The notes below the pieces were generated by a model. The model saw only the letters and a list, made by a program, of their open reading frames with translations. It searched no databases and was not told the origin of the DNA. Made by a program: the position numbers and the translations under genes. Shown here one piece after another: positions 30,629-39,171 of a stretch of DNA of 64,000 nucleotides. The stretch's first letter is position 1. The number at the start of each line of letters is the position of its first letter. Source of the DNA: Eubacteriales bacterium (GTDB taxonomy: Bacteria > Bacillota > Clostridia > Lachnospirales > Lachnospiraceae); the NCBI GenBank assembly GCA_030536575.1, contig JAUNPS010000015.1:1-64000 (forward strand), in the 5' to 3' direction.

Positions 30629-32643
30629 AGATTGTGATTGCGGGTGGGACGATTGTGGATGGGAGCGGTGGGAGGCCGTATCGCGGCGATCTCGTGATTG
30701 AAGGCGAAAAAATTGCCCGGATTATCCGGAGGGAGGCGGCGAGTGCCTGGGTGGATGCGGATTTCCGGGGGTCGGAGGAGAGCGCCAAGGCGGCTGAAGA
30801 TTTTCGGGGGTCGGAGGAGAGTGCTAGGGGGAGCGAAGATTTCCGGCGACCGGAGGAGAGCGTCTGGGTAGATGCGGATTTCCGGCGGAAGGCGGCGAGT
30901 GCCTGGGCGGATGCGGATTTCCGGCGGGAGGCAGAGAACGCTTGGGCTGATGAGGATTTTCAGCAGGCGGATATAGTTCTTTCTGCGCGGGGAAAGCTGG
31001 TGCTGCCGGGGCTGATTGATATGCATTCCCATGCGGATGTGACGATGCCTGCTTATCCGGCAATGGAAAATTATCTGGTGCAGGGAATCACGACGCTTTC
31101 TGTGGGCCATTGCAGCATGGGGCTTTGCCCGATCGACCACTGGTACGCATCCCAATGCCTGGAGGAACCGGCGCTGAAGGCCCTGGGCTGCGCCTCGAAA
31201 AACGGCTACGACCCCGGCAAGCCAATCGTGGTAAGAACCGAAGAAATGCGTCGGGTGGCCGGAAGGACGCTGGGCTTCGAAATCGACTGGACAACCTATG
31301 AAGAATTCCTGAACCACATGGAAAAGGAAGGCGTAGGCTGTAATTTCCGCGGCTACGTTTCCTACGGCATGCTCCGCCTGCAAGCCATGAACGGCGACTG
31401 CGAAAGAAGCGCCACAGAGGAAGAAATCCGTGAAATGCAAAGGCTTCTTCGAAGGGAACTGGACGGCGGAGCCTATGGCATGGACTGTGGTTTCGACTAC
31501 ATGCCGGATCTGTATGCTACACCGGAGGAAGTGGCAAAGGTGGCGGAAGTCCTGAAAGAATATGACGGCGTACTGGAAGCCCATACCCAGCATGGGACGA
31601 GCCGCTACGGGAAGGAACAGCCCGATCACACGGCGAAAGACGGAATCCGGGAGCTGATCGAAATCGGCAGGAAAGCGGGCGTCCGGGTGCATATCAGCCA
31701 TCTCCCGAATGATTTCCTGGGCGCGCCCGCGATCGATGCGGAAAAGAGCCGGGAATCCTCAAGGGAAATTCTGGAAATGATCGAAGCATATAAGCGAATG
31801 GGCGTTTCCGTCACCTGGGATGTGATTCCGCCCAATTGCATGAGCATGCTTTCCTATCCGCAGCTTGCATCCTTTTTTGCGCCGCTTTTGACGGAGGAAG
31901 GCGGCATTACCCCGTTTGTGGAGAGACTGCGCCGGGACAAAGCCTATGAGGCGTGGATCCTGGACTGCGTGGAAACAAAACAGCTTGACAAAATTGCAAA
32001 TATCTTTCCGCCGTTTCGGCGATTTCTGTCGGATCCCCAGGGTGAACGCACGAGTGCGATTCAGATTATCCGTTCGGCGTGCCCGGAAATCCAGGGAAAG
32101 ACGCTTGGGGAGCTTTCCGAAGAGTGGCAGCTTCCGAATGTCCAGGTGATTCTGGAAATCCTGAAACGGGATCCGAAGGCTTTTTACCACAGCAGCCATG
32201 CACCTTCGGTTTCCGGCGGGGAGGAGGTTTACCTTGCCAGCCCGGATGCGTCCGTGGGATTTGACAGCACGGCGGCGGATTTTTCCTATAACATTGCAGG
32301 TTATGATTTTCCGCTTGATACCTGTCCCCCGAATAATTTTAATGCCATGATAAAGTATTTGAAAGAAACAACGCTTCCGTTTGAACAGGCCGTTTACAAG
32401 GCCAGCGGGCACAGCGCGGACATTCTGGGATTAAAAAACCGGGGCCGCCTGCTTGCCGGGAATTATGCGGATGTGGTAATATTAAATCCTAAGACACTGG
32501 AACCCGCCAAGGATTACGCGGAACCGACGAAAGGGCCCAAAGGCGTGGATTACGTGCTGGTAAACGGCGTTTTTGCCGTGGTGGACGGCCGGGCGACGCA
32601 TGCGCGAAGCGGGAAGATTTTACGGAGAGGAGCATTGCAATGA
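30625..32643 (+). CDS. N-acyl-D-amino-acid deacylase-like amidohydrolase with 39-bp repeat insertion
   Basis: A 672-residue amidohydrolase-superfamily protein. KIVIAGGTIVDGSGGRPYRG is the N-terminal beta-sandwich start. The metal motif HSHAD lies at about residue 134, VLEAHTQHG and VHISHLPND further on, and the C-terminus ends GRLLAGNYADVVILNPKTLE. Family members remove acyl groups from N-acyl-D-amino acids or act on related amides. The HSHAD motif is displaced because residues about 40-117 are six copies of a 13-residue repeat (SAWVDADFRGSEE type) inserted between strands. The start is ATG 30625, overlapping the previous stop; an upstream GTG at 30613 is too close to the ribosome site. A role on D- or modified amino acids fits the operon. 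Confidence 0.84.
   Translation: MKIVIAGGTIVDGSGGRPYRGDLVIEGEKIARIIRREAASAWVDADFRGSEESAKAAEDFRGSEESARGSEDFRRPEESVWVDADFRRKAASAWADADFRREAENAWADEDFQQADIVLSARGKLVLPGLIDMHSHADVTMPAYPAMENYLVQGITTLSVGHCSMGLCPIDHWYASQCLEEPALKALGCASKNGYDPGKPIVVRTEEMRRVAGRTLGFEIDWTTYEEFLNHMEKEGVGCNFRGYVSYGMLRLQAMNGDCERSATEEEIREMQRLLRRELDGGAYGMDCGFDYMPDLYATPEEVAKVAEVLKEYDGVLEAHTQHGTSRYGKEQPDHTAKDGIRELIEIGRKAGVRVHISHLPNDFLGAPAIDAEKSRESSREILEMIEAYKRMGVSVTWDVIPPNCMSMLSYPQLASFFAPLLTEEGGITPFVERLRRDKAYEAWILDCVETKQLDKIANIFPPFRRFLSDPQGERTSAIQIIRSACPEIQGKTLGELSEEWQLPNVQVILEILKRDPKAFYHSSHAPSVSGGEEVYLASPDASVGFDSTAADFSYNIAGYDFPLDTCPPNNFNAMIKYLKETTLPFEQAVYKASGHSADILGLKNRGRLLAGNYADVVILNPKTLEPAKDYAEPTKGPKGVDYVLVNGVFAVVDGRATHARSGKILRRGALQ
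30742..30975 (+). repeat. 39-bp x 6 tandem repeat inside the deacylase gene
   Basis: Six contiguous 13-codon units: SAWVDADFRGSEE, SAKAAEDFRGSEE, SARGSEDFRRPEE, SVWVDADFRRKAA, SAWADADFRREAE, NAWADEDFQQADI. The common DNA core is GATTTYCGGCGG or GATTTYCGGGGG (Y is C or T). The array lies between the first beta strands and the metal-binding motif. Confidence 0.9.
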
Positions 32644-34040
32644 TTGAAAAAATCCGGGAATTTATCGAGGCACACGAGGCGGAGATGCTGGAGGATGCGA
32701 AAGCATTGATCGCGATTAACAGTGAACGGATGGAGGCAAAACCGGGGATGCCCTACGGGGAAGGGACGGCAAAAGTCTTCCAGGAGGCGGAAAAAATTTT
32801 ACAGAGCCACGGGTTTGCACCGAAAAACTATGAGAACTATGTTTTGGCGGCGGATTTGAACGAAAATCCGGCCAGGCTGGACATTCTGGCTCATCTGGAC
32901 GTGGTTCCGGCGGGGGAGGGCTTTACGGTGACGGAGCCGTTCTGCCCGGTGGTGCAGGATGGAAAGCTTTATGGGAGAGGCGCGGCGGACGATAAGGGCC
33001 CGGCGGTGGCGGCGCTCTACGCGATGCGCGCGGTCAAAGAGCTGGGGATTCCGCTTAGCGGAAACTGCCGTCTGATTTTGGGAGCCGATGAGGAATGCGG
33101 CAGCAGCGACATTGCTTATTATTATCAGAAGGAAAAGGAAGCGCCCATGACGTTTTCGCCGGATGCGGATTTTCCGCTGATCAATCTGGAAAAAGGCGGG
33201 CTTCAGCTTGGCTTTACGGCGGAAGCGGGGGAGCAGGGCGAAGGGATTCGGCTGGTTTCCATTCAGGCGGGAACGAAGATCAATGTGGTGCCCGGAAAAG
33301 CGGAGGCAGTTCTGAAAAATGCCGAAAAGGAAAGCCTGGTTTCGCTGGCGCAGGAAATCACGGAAGAGACGGGCGTTTCGTTTACCTTTACGGAGGAGAA
33401 GGACGGGATTCATGTGCTGGCAGAGGGAAGTTTTGCGCATGCGGCTTCTCCGGAGGGCGGGAAGAATGCCCTGACGGCGCTGGTGTGGTTTTTGAGCCGG
33501 ATTCCTTTTGGCGCGGAGGAGGTGCGCTCTTTGCTTGGAGCGCTGCATGCAATGTTCCCACATGGGGATTGTCACGGCGAAGCCCTGGGCGTGAATCATG
33601 CGGATGAGAAATCCGGGCGTCTGACGCTGAGTTTTGATATGCTGAAGTTTGACGGGAAGACGTTGGCGGGGGCTTTCGACTGCCGCGCGCCGCTGTGTGC
33701 GAATGAAGAGAATACCGGGGACGTGATCCGGAAGCGGCTTCGGGAGGCAGGCTTTATGCCGGATGACGGCAGCATGTATGAGCCGCATTATGTGCCGGAG
33801 GATTCGGCGCTGGTTCAGACGCTGCTTGCCTGCTATGAGGATGTTACCGGGAAAAAGGGGAAGCCGCTGGCGATTGGCGGCGGGACTTATGTGCACCATA
33901 TTGAAAACGGTGTGGCTTTTGGATGTGCGGAGGAGGATGTGGACAATCATATGCATGGGGCGGATGAGTTTATGCTGGTGGAGCAGATGAAGAAGAGCGC
34001 GGTGATTTTTGCGCTGGCGATTCTGCGCTTGTGCGAATAA
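32640..34040 (+). CDS. pepV: M20-family dipeptidase, PepV type
   Basis: A 466-residue zinc dipeptidase. Ligand motifs are LDILAHLDVVPAGEG, GRGAADDKGPAVAALYAMRA and LGADEECGSSD, followed by the lid domain and a final GGGTYVHHIENGVAFG with the last histidine ligand. PepV-type enzymes cleave dipeptides with free N-termini, including beta-alanyl and some D-containing substrates. Length is normal (465-470). It overlaps the deacylase stop by four bases and is the last gene of the run, followed by a strong terminator, so it would finish peptide breakdown in this operon. Confidence 0.92.
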   Translation: MIEKIREFIEAHEAEMLEDAKALIAINSERMEAKPGMPYGEGTAKVFQEAEKILQSHGFAPKNYENYVLAADLNENPARLDILAHLDVVPAGEGFTVTEPFCPVVQDGKLYGRGAADDKGPAVAALYAMRAVKELGIPLSGNCRLILGADEECGSSDIAYYYQKEKEAPMTFSPDADFPLINLEKGGLQLGFTAEAGEQGEGIRLVSIQAGTKINVVPGKAEAVLKNAEKESLVSLAQEITEETGVSFTFTEEKDGIHVLAEGSFAHAASPEGGKNALTALVWFLSRIPFGAEEVRSLLGALHAMFPHGDCHGEALGVNHADEKSGRLTLSFDMLKFDGKTLAGAFDCRAPLCANEENTGDVIRKRLREAGFMPDDGSMYEPHYVPEDSALVQTLLACYEDVTGKKGKPLAIGGGTYVHHIENGVAFGCAEEDVDNHMHGADEFMLVEQMKKSAVIFALAILRLCE

Positions 34041-34052
34041 CAGAAACAATAC

Positions 34053-34092
34053 AAAGGCTGTGCACCTCTGCGAAAGGAGCACAGCCTTTTTA
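34053..34092. terminator. bidirectional terminator after pepV
   Basis: AAAGGCTGTGC (34053-34063) pairs with GCACAGCCTTT, followed by T's on the plus strand and preceded by A's. It separates pepV from the convergent MATE gene. Confidence 0.85.
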
Positions 34093-34145
34093 AAAAGAGT
34101 GAAAGGATGAGAAAGCTTGAAAAGTGCCGGGGCGTGGCAGCTTCC

Positions 34146-35504
34146 TTAGGTAAGCGACATAGCCAGCCGCTTGCGGGGATGCTGCATCCGATGCATTGTC
34201 ATATAGTAAGCGGCGCACAGCGGGATGCAGGCTCCAATCCACGCCAGCGGATTTGCGAAGCATGCCCCGGTAAATCCGGCGTACTCCACCAGAATCAGCG
34301 CGGCGAAGGCCCGCATGATCAGCTCCATGATTCCGGCTACGGTCGGCACCAGGCCTTTGCCAAGGCCCTGCAACGTAAAACGATAGATGAACAGCAGAGC
34401 CAGAACCCAGTACAGCGTGCCGGAGATGGACAGGAACGTTTTGGCAAGTTCCAGAACTTCCGTTTCGGCGGTTCCGACGAAGATGGCGGCCAGATTGCTC
34501 CCAAAGCAGACATTTACGAGTCCCGCCACCAGGCTGAAGCTGACGGACATGAGGATGCACTGGAAAACGCCTTTGCGGATGCGGTCAATTTTATGCGCAC
34601 CGTAATTCTGTGCCGCATAAGTCGCCATAGCTGCGCCGAAGGAATTCAGCGGCATGGTGGCAATGCTGTCGATTTTCTGCGCGGCCGTGTAGGCAGCCAC
34701 GGAGGTAGCCCCCAGGCCATTTAACGCAAACTGAAGAATCAGGCTTCCGATGGCGATAATGGACATTTGAAAGGCCATCGGGAAAGCGGTATTTAAATGA
34801 AGCTTCACTTCCTGGCGCGTCAGGTGGAAATGACGCCGTTCTACCCAGAAAGCGGGCTGCTTTTTCCGAATGTAAAGGGAGCAGCAGAGGCCGGAAACAA
34901 GCTGCGCGAGGATGGTAGCGGCTCCGGCGCCCAGGACGCCCAGACCGAAAACCAGGATGAAAATCAGATCCAGGACAATGTTCACGCAGCAGGCGATCAC
35001 CAGGAAATACAGCGGCATCCGGCTGTCGCCCAGGGCGCGCAGCATATTGGACGTAATGTTATAAAGCACCGTGGCGGAAATGCCGCAGAAAATGACGGTG
35101 AGGTAGCGGGTCGCATCATCGATGATTTCTTCCGGCGTCTGTAAAAGCTCCAGGGCAGGCCGCGCAACCAAAACAGCCAGAATGGTCATGCAGACGGACA
35201 GCACCGCGCTTAACACAATACTCGCGGCAAAGCTCCGTTTTACCCCTTCCGAATCACCCGCCCCGAACCGCTGGGAAGTAATGATAGACAGGCCGGAAGT
35301 GAAGCCGTTTACGAAGCCTAAGATGAAGAAGGTCAGGCTTCCGGTGCAGCCTACGGCGGCCAGGGCATTGACGCCAATGGTCCGTCCTACGATCACGGTG
35401 TCCGCCATGCTGTAAAATTGCTGGAAGATATTTCCAACGATCAGCGGCAGGGCAAAGAAGAAAATCAGTTTAGCGGGATTCCCCGTTGTCATACTTTTTG
35501 TCAT
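34146..35504 (-). CDS. MATE family efflux transporter (second copy)
   Basis: A 452-residue, twelve-helix MATE protein. GNPAKLIFFFALPLIVGNIF is helix 1, and QQFYSMADTVIVGRTIGVNALAAVG is the NorM/DinF-like signature (in two short stretches). It is not close to the first MATE in this window by eye. The start at 35504 is chosen because GGAGGGATACGAA precedes it; an ATG 36 bases upstream has no site. It diverges from an AraC-type regulator across 181 bases, so that regulator may control it. The substrate is unknown. Confidence 0.92.
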   Translation of the reverse strand: MTKSMTTGNPAKLIFFFALPLIVGNIFQQFYSMADTVIVGRTIGVNALAAVGCTGSLTFFILGFVNGFTSGLSIITSQRFGAGDSEGVKRSFAASIVLSAVLSVCMTILAVLVARPALELLQTPEEIIDDATRYLTVIFCGISATVLYNITSNMLRALGDSRMPLYFLVIACCVNIVLDLIFILVFGLGVLGAGAATILAQLVSGLCCSLYIRKKQPAFWVERRHFHLTRQEVKLHLNTAFPMAFQMSIIAIGSLILQFALNGLGATSVAAYTAAQKIDSIATMPLNSFGAAMATYAAQNYGAHKIDRIRKGVFQCILMSVSFSLVAGLVNVCFGSNLAAIFVGTAETEVLELAKTFLSISGTLYWVLALLFIYRFTLQGLGKGLVPTVAGIMELIMRAFAALILVEYAGFTGACFANPLAWIGACIPLCAAYYMTMHRMQHPRKRLAMSLT

Positions 35505-35685
35505 TTCGTATCCCTCCTGGATTTGTTCTTGTACCCCCATTATAAAATTTTCTTCAAAAAGAGGAATGTAATTTTCTGTACTTTAGATGTGCAATATTGT
35601 ATACTTACTGGAAAAGGATGACGGCATGCTGCCGCCGCGAAAAGGGCGGCCGCATACTTCGAATTTTATGACAGGAGGGGTTTCT

Positions 35686-36579
35686 ATGTGTACGCCGGCT
35701 TATGATATGACTTATACGGACTTGAATCCGAAATTTTTGTTTACCTGCATGCAGTCCCGGACGGAGGAAACGACGTTCCATTGCCACGATTTTGTGGAGC
35801 TTACCTTTATCCTGAAGGGGGAATGCCGTTTCCGCATCGACGGCGGGGAGCATCTGGTGGAAGAAGGGGATCTGATCATGCTGAACCCTGGCACGTATCA
35901 TCAGAGCATTCCGGGGGAGGATTTGGAGCATCCGGCCAGGGAATGTCACATTGCGTTCTCCGATGTGGAATTCGTCAACTGCCCGAAGGGTTTTCTCCCG
36001 TTGTTCCAGGGCGGCACAAACATTGTCCGGCTTCCCGAAGGGACGAAAAAGGAGCTGGTTTCTTTGTGCAATGCGATGAATCAGGAGGCGAATTCCCGCG
36101 AACCGGGCCGGTATTTCATGCTGAAGGCCTACCTGATCCAGGTGCTGTGTCTGATCGAGCGGTTCCGGCACCAGGAACGGGCGATTATCGACGTGCAGAA
36201 AGGAAAAGCCCCGACGGGACGAGAATTTAAATCCATTAATAAAAAATATGTAATTCAGCAGATTATGGACTATATGGAGACTCATTATCAGGAAAAAATT
36301 TCGCTGGATCAGATTGCGGAAAATATGTATCTGAGTTCTTATTACATTTCGAAACTGTTTAAGAGTGAAACTGGGGATACGCCGATCAATTTCCTGATCA
36401 GCCTGCGCATGCGGAAAGCCAGGGAGATCCTGGATGCCAGTCCGGAGTGCCCGATTCAGGAGGTGGCCGCGGCGGTAGGCTATGAGGACGCCTATCATTT
36501 CAGCAAGCTTTTTAAGAGATATTACGGGCTGTCGCCGATGTATTATAAGGCGCGGCGTTACTATTCGGACAATACCTGA
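35686..36579 (+). CDS. AraC-family regulator with cupin sensor
   Basis: A 297-residue regulator. The N-terminal cupin (about residues 25-150, FHCHDFVELTFILKGECRF and EGDLIMLNPGTYH) is followed by two AraC helix-turn-helix units (about 195-295: ISLDQIAENMYLSSYYISKL and IQEVAAAVGYEDAYHFSKL, then FKRYYGLSPMYY). Such proteins usually sense a sugar or small metabolite. The start at 35686 follows ACAGGAGGGG; longer open sequence upstream lacks a site. The stop codon lies at the border of a dispersed repeat (36578-36635). It diverges from the MATE gene. Confidence 0.88.
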   Translation: MCTPAYDMTYTDLNPKFLFTCMQSRTEETTFHCHDFVELTFILKGECRFRIDGGEHLVEEGDLIMLNPGTYHQSIPGEDLEHPARECHIAFSDVEFVNCPKGFLPLFQGGTNIVRLPEGTKKELVSLCNAMNQEANSREPGRYFMLKAYLIQVLCLIERFRHQERAIIDVQKGKAPTGREFKSINKKYVIQQIMDYMETHYQEKISLDQIAENMYLSSYYISKLFKSETGDTPINFLISLRMRKAREILDASPECPIQEVAAAVGYEDAYHFSKLFKRYYGLSPMYYKARRYYSDNT

Positions 36580-36635
36580 GCAGGTTTTTTTGCGAAGCAA
36601 AACTTAAAATGAGCCTGTGAATCGTTACTGGAACG
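36578..36635 (+). repeat. dispersed repeat, partial relative of the 42.6-kb element
   Basis: Shares with 42699-42756 the run GCGAAGCAAAA, then TTAAAATGA(G/A)CCTG, then TGAATCGTTACTGGAACG. Both form CAGG...TTTTGC-GAA-GCAAAA...CCTG hairpins. This copy lacks the inverted-repeat ends and begins exactly at the araC stop codon. Confidence 0.75.
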
Positions 36636-36653
36636 GAATGGGAGGAAACGGCG

Positions 36654-37226
36654 ATGGAGATCGGAAAATTTTTGGAAATTATGGATTTGGCGGAGAATCT
36701 GAAGAACAATACGCGTCATTCCTGGACGTCCGCCGGGCGGCGGGAGAGCGTGGCCGAGCATAGCTGGCGGCTGGTGCTGATGGCCTATTTTGTGAAGGAT
36801 GAATTCCCGGAGGCGGACATGGACAAGGTGCTGAAAATGTGTCTGTTCCACGATATGGGGGAGGCCTTTACCGGGGACATTCCGGCGTTTCTGAAGACGG
36901 AGGGTGACGAGCAGACGGAGGAAGCGCAGATTCAGAAGTGGCTTTCGACATTGCCCGCGCCTTACCGGACGGAATTGGAAGAGCTGTTTGCGGAGATGAG
37001 TGCCCTTGCTACCACCGAGGCGAGGATTTATAAGGCTTTGGATAAGATGGAGGCGCTGATCCAGCACAATGAGGCGGACATTTCCACCTGGCTTCCGCTG
37101 GAATATGAGCTTCAGATGACCTACGGGACAAAAGAAGTCCAGTTTTCCGCATATATGCAGGCATTGAAAAAAGAAGTGAACCGCATTTCGCAGGAAAAAA
37201 TCGACGCGAAGGAGAAAGAAGGATGA
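36654..37226 (+). CDS. HD-domain hydrolase, YfbR-like
   Basis: A 190-residue HD-superfamily phosphohydrolase. Metal ligands are His36 (SVAEHSWR), His66-Asp67 (CLFHDMGEAFTGDIP) and a distal Asp near residue 129 (YKALDKMEAL). The nearest described group is the HD family 5'-deoxynucleotidases (YfbR) and related small hydrolases. The start has GGGAGG upstream. It overlaps the next NUDIX gene by four bases, and two nucleotide-hydrolase-like genes together suggest nucleotide-pool cleaning. Substrate not predictable. Confidence 0.85.
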   Translation: MEIGKFLEIMDLAENLKNNTRHSWTSAGRRESVAEHSWRLVLMAYFVKDEFPEADMDKVLKMCLFHDMGEAFTGDIPAFLKTEGDEQTEEAQIQKWLSTLPAPYRTELEELFAEMSALATTEARIYKALDKMEALIQHNEADISTWLPLEYELQMTYGTKEVQFSAYMQALKKEVNRISQEKIDAKEKEG

Positions 37227-37843
37227 AAGAGGAAAAATGGCTGGACTGGATCATCGAGCTGCAGAGCCTGGCCCAGAGCGGCCTGTTTTATGGAAAGGAC
37301 GTTTATGACCGGGAGCGGTACGAGCGGATTCGGGAAATTTCTGCGGAAATGATGGGCAGCCTGACGGATCTGCCGCTTTCGGCGGTGCGGGGCCTGTTCT
37401 GCAATGAGGTGGGCTACCAGACGCCGAAGCTGGACACACGGGCGGCGATTTTTGACGGGCAGGGAAAGATTTTGCTGGTTCATGAGAACAATGGAACCTG
37501 GTCGATGCCGGGCGGCTGGGTGGATGTGAACGTTTCGGTAAAGGAAAATGTGGAGAAGGAAGTCCTGGAGGAGGCGGGGCTTGTCGTCCGGGCCGGAAGA
37601 GTGATTGCGGTGCAGGATCGGGAAAAGCATAATCAGCCCCGGTACGCTTATAAAGTGTGCAAGATTTTTGTCCAATGCGCGGTGGAGGGCGGAAGCTTTC
37701 AGGAAAATATTGAGACGACGGAAAGCGCTTATTTTGCGGAGGATGCGCTTCCGGTGCTGGCAGAAGAAAAATGCAATGAAGAGCAGGTGCGGATGTGTTT
37801 TCAGGCGTACCGGGCAAAAGATTGGGAGACACTTTTGGAGTAG
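37223..37843 (+). CDS. NUDIX hydrolase with N-terminal NUDIX-associated domain
   Basis: A 206-residue protein. The N-terminal 65 residues (WLDWIIELQSLAQSGLFYGK, YERIREISAEMM) match the small helical domain often found before ADP-ribose-pyrophosphatase-like NUDIX units. The NUDIX box is GGWVDVNVSVKENVEKEVLE followed by EAGL, i.e. Gx5Ex7REUxEExGU with K at the usual R position. Members hydrolyse nucleoside diphosphates linked to another moiety. Translationally coupled to the HD gene (ATGA overlap). Confidence 0.85.
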   Translation: MKEEKWLDWIIELQSLAQSGLFYGKDVYDRERYERIREISAEMMGSLTDLPLSAVRGLFCNEVGYQTPKLDTRAAIFDGQGKILLVHENNGTWSMPGGWVDVNVSVKENVEKEVLEEAGLVVRAGRVIAVQDREKHNQPRYAYKVCKIFVQCAVEGGSFQENIETTESAYFAEDALPVLAEEKCNEEQVRMCFQAYRAKDWETLLE

Positions 37844-37857
37844 GAAGGATTTGGAAA

Positions 37858-38586
37858 ATGAGAGGGTTCGGAACCATTGTGAATGTGGCGGCAGTCCTGG
37901 CAGGAGGAGGCCTGGGGCTGCTTTTGAAAAATGGATTGAAGGAGCGGTATCAGCAGATTTTGATGCAGGCGCTGGGGCTTTGTACGATTTTCATCGGGAT
38001 ATCCGGGGCATTGAAAGGGATGTTCCAGGTGAACGGCGAGACTCTGGAGACGGGCGGGACAATGCTGATGATCGCTTCGTTGGTGATTGGCTCCCTTTTG
38101 GGGGAGTGGATGGACATTGAAGAAAAGATGGAACGGTTTGGCGAGTGGCTGAAGGCGCATTTCGGCGGACAGGGAGACAGCCAGTTTGTGGAGGGATTTG
38201 TGGCGACTTCGCTGGTGATCTGTGTCGGGGCGATGGCGATTGTGGGTGCATTGGAGGACGGGCTGACAGGGGATTCGTCCATGCTGCTGGCGAAGGCGGT
38301 GCTGGACGGCGTGATCGTAATGGTTTTTGCTTCAACGTATGGGAAAGGGGCGCTGTTTTCGGCGATTCCGGTGGGAATCTGGCAGGGAGGCATTACGCTG
38401 TTTGCCGGGGTGCTGAAGCCGCTTCTGACGGAGGCGATGATCGGGGATTTGTCTTTCGTGGGGAATATGCTGATTTTCTGCGTGGGGATTAACCTGGCGT
38501 TCGGGAAGAAGTTCCGGGTGGGGAATATGCTTCCGGCGTTGGTGATTGTGGTGCTGTATGATGTGATTCAAATAAATTTTTTCTGA
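37858..38586 (+). CDS. DUF554 family membrane protein
   Basis: A 242-residue membrane protein with about seven hydrophobic segments. GFGTIVNVAAVLAGGGLGLL at the start and VIVMVFASTYGKGALFSAIP in the middle are typical of DUF554 (YdfK/YqgA-like), a family of uncharacterised putative transporters of normal length 220-245. The start at 37858 follows AGTAGGAAGG, 14 bases after the NUDIX gene, so it is probably co-transcribed. Function unknown. Confidence 0.88.
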   Translation: MRGFGTIVNVAAVLAGGGLGLLLKNGLKERYQQILMQALGLCTIFIGISGALKGMFQVNGETLETGGTMLMIASLVIGSLLGEWMDIEEKMERFGEWLKAHFGGQGDSQFVEGFVATSLVICVGAMAIVGALEDGLTGDSSMLLAKAVLDGVIVMVFASTYGKGALFSAIPVGIWQGGITLFAGVLKPLLTEAMIGDLSFVGNMLIFCVGINLAFGKKFRVGNMLPALVIVVLYDVIQINFF

Positions 38587-38685
38587 AAACCGGGAACCAA
38601 ACTGCGGGAAGACTCCTCTAATAAGTGTAAGGAACAAAAAACAAGATTGCTGCAGCAAAGACCTTGGGATTGGAGGCTTACAATT

Positions 38686-39171
38686 ATGAAGAAGGAGCAG
38701 TTTATCCAGGCGGCGAGAGAGCTGGAGACTCCTTTGTACTATACCGCACGCTCGATTCTGAGAAATGACGAGGACTGCGCGGACGCGGTGCAGGAAGGGC
38801 TGATGCACGCTTTTGAAAAGCTGCATACGCTGAAGGAGGATCGCTATTTCAAGACCTGGCTGACAAAGATTGTGATCAGGGAATGCTATGATATCCTGAG
38901 AAAACAGAAAAAGCAGGTGCCCTATGAGGATTCCATGCAGGAAGACGCCGCATGGGAACCGGACAGGTATTCGGAGCTTTATCAGGCGATTCTGGAATTG
39001 CCGGAGGAGCTGCGGGTTTCGGTGACGCTCTATTATCTGGAAGGATTTTCCGTGAAGGAGACGGCGGAAATCCTCCAGGTGCGGGAGGGAACCGTAAAGA
39101 GCCGCCTGTCCAGGGCGCGTGGGAAACTGAAGGAATGTCTGGATTACAGCAGGGAGGTATCGGTATGTTAG
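38686..39171 (+). CDS. RNA polymerase sigma factor, ECF / sigma-70 family
   Basis: A 161-residue group 4 sigma factor. Region 2 (about residues 18-85: LYYTARSILRNDEDCADAVQ and YFKTWLTKIVIRECYDILRK) binds the -10 element. Region 4 (about 100-155: LPEELRVSVTLYYLEGFSVK and ILQVREGTVKSRLSRARGKL) binds the -35. The start at 38686 has GGAGG nine bases upstream; an ATG at 38647 is less likely. It overlaps the next gene, a membrane protein with DUF4179, the usual cognate regulator arrangement. A GGAACC at 38593 might be part of an autoregulated ECF promoter (weak). Confidence 0.9.
   Translation: MKKEQFIQAARELETPLYYTARSILRNDEDCADAVQEGLMHAFEKLHTLKEDRYFKTWLTKIVIRECYDILRKQKKQVPYEDSMQEDAAWEPDRYSELYQAILELPEELRVSVTLYYLEGFSVKETAEILQVREGTVKSRLSRARGKLKECLDYSREVSVC

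Noticed and set aside
32799-34082. 427-codon open frame on the minus strand
   Set aside because: Antisense to pepV, with Arg/His/Gln-rich shadow composition and no family features.
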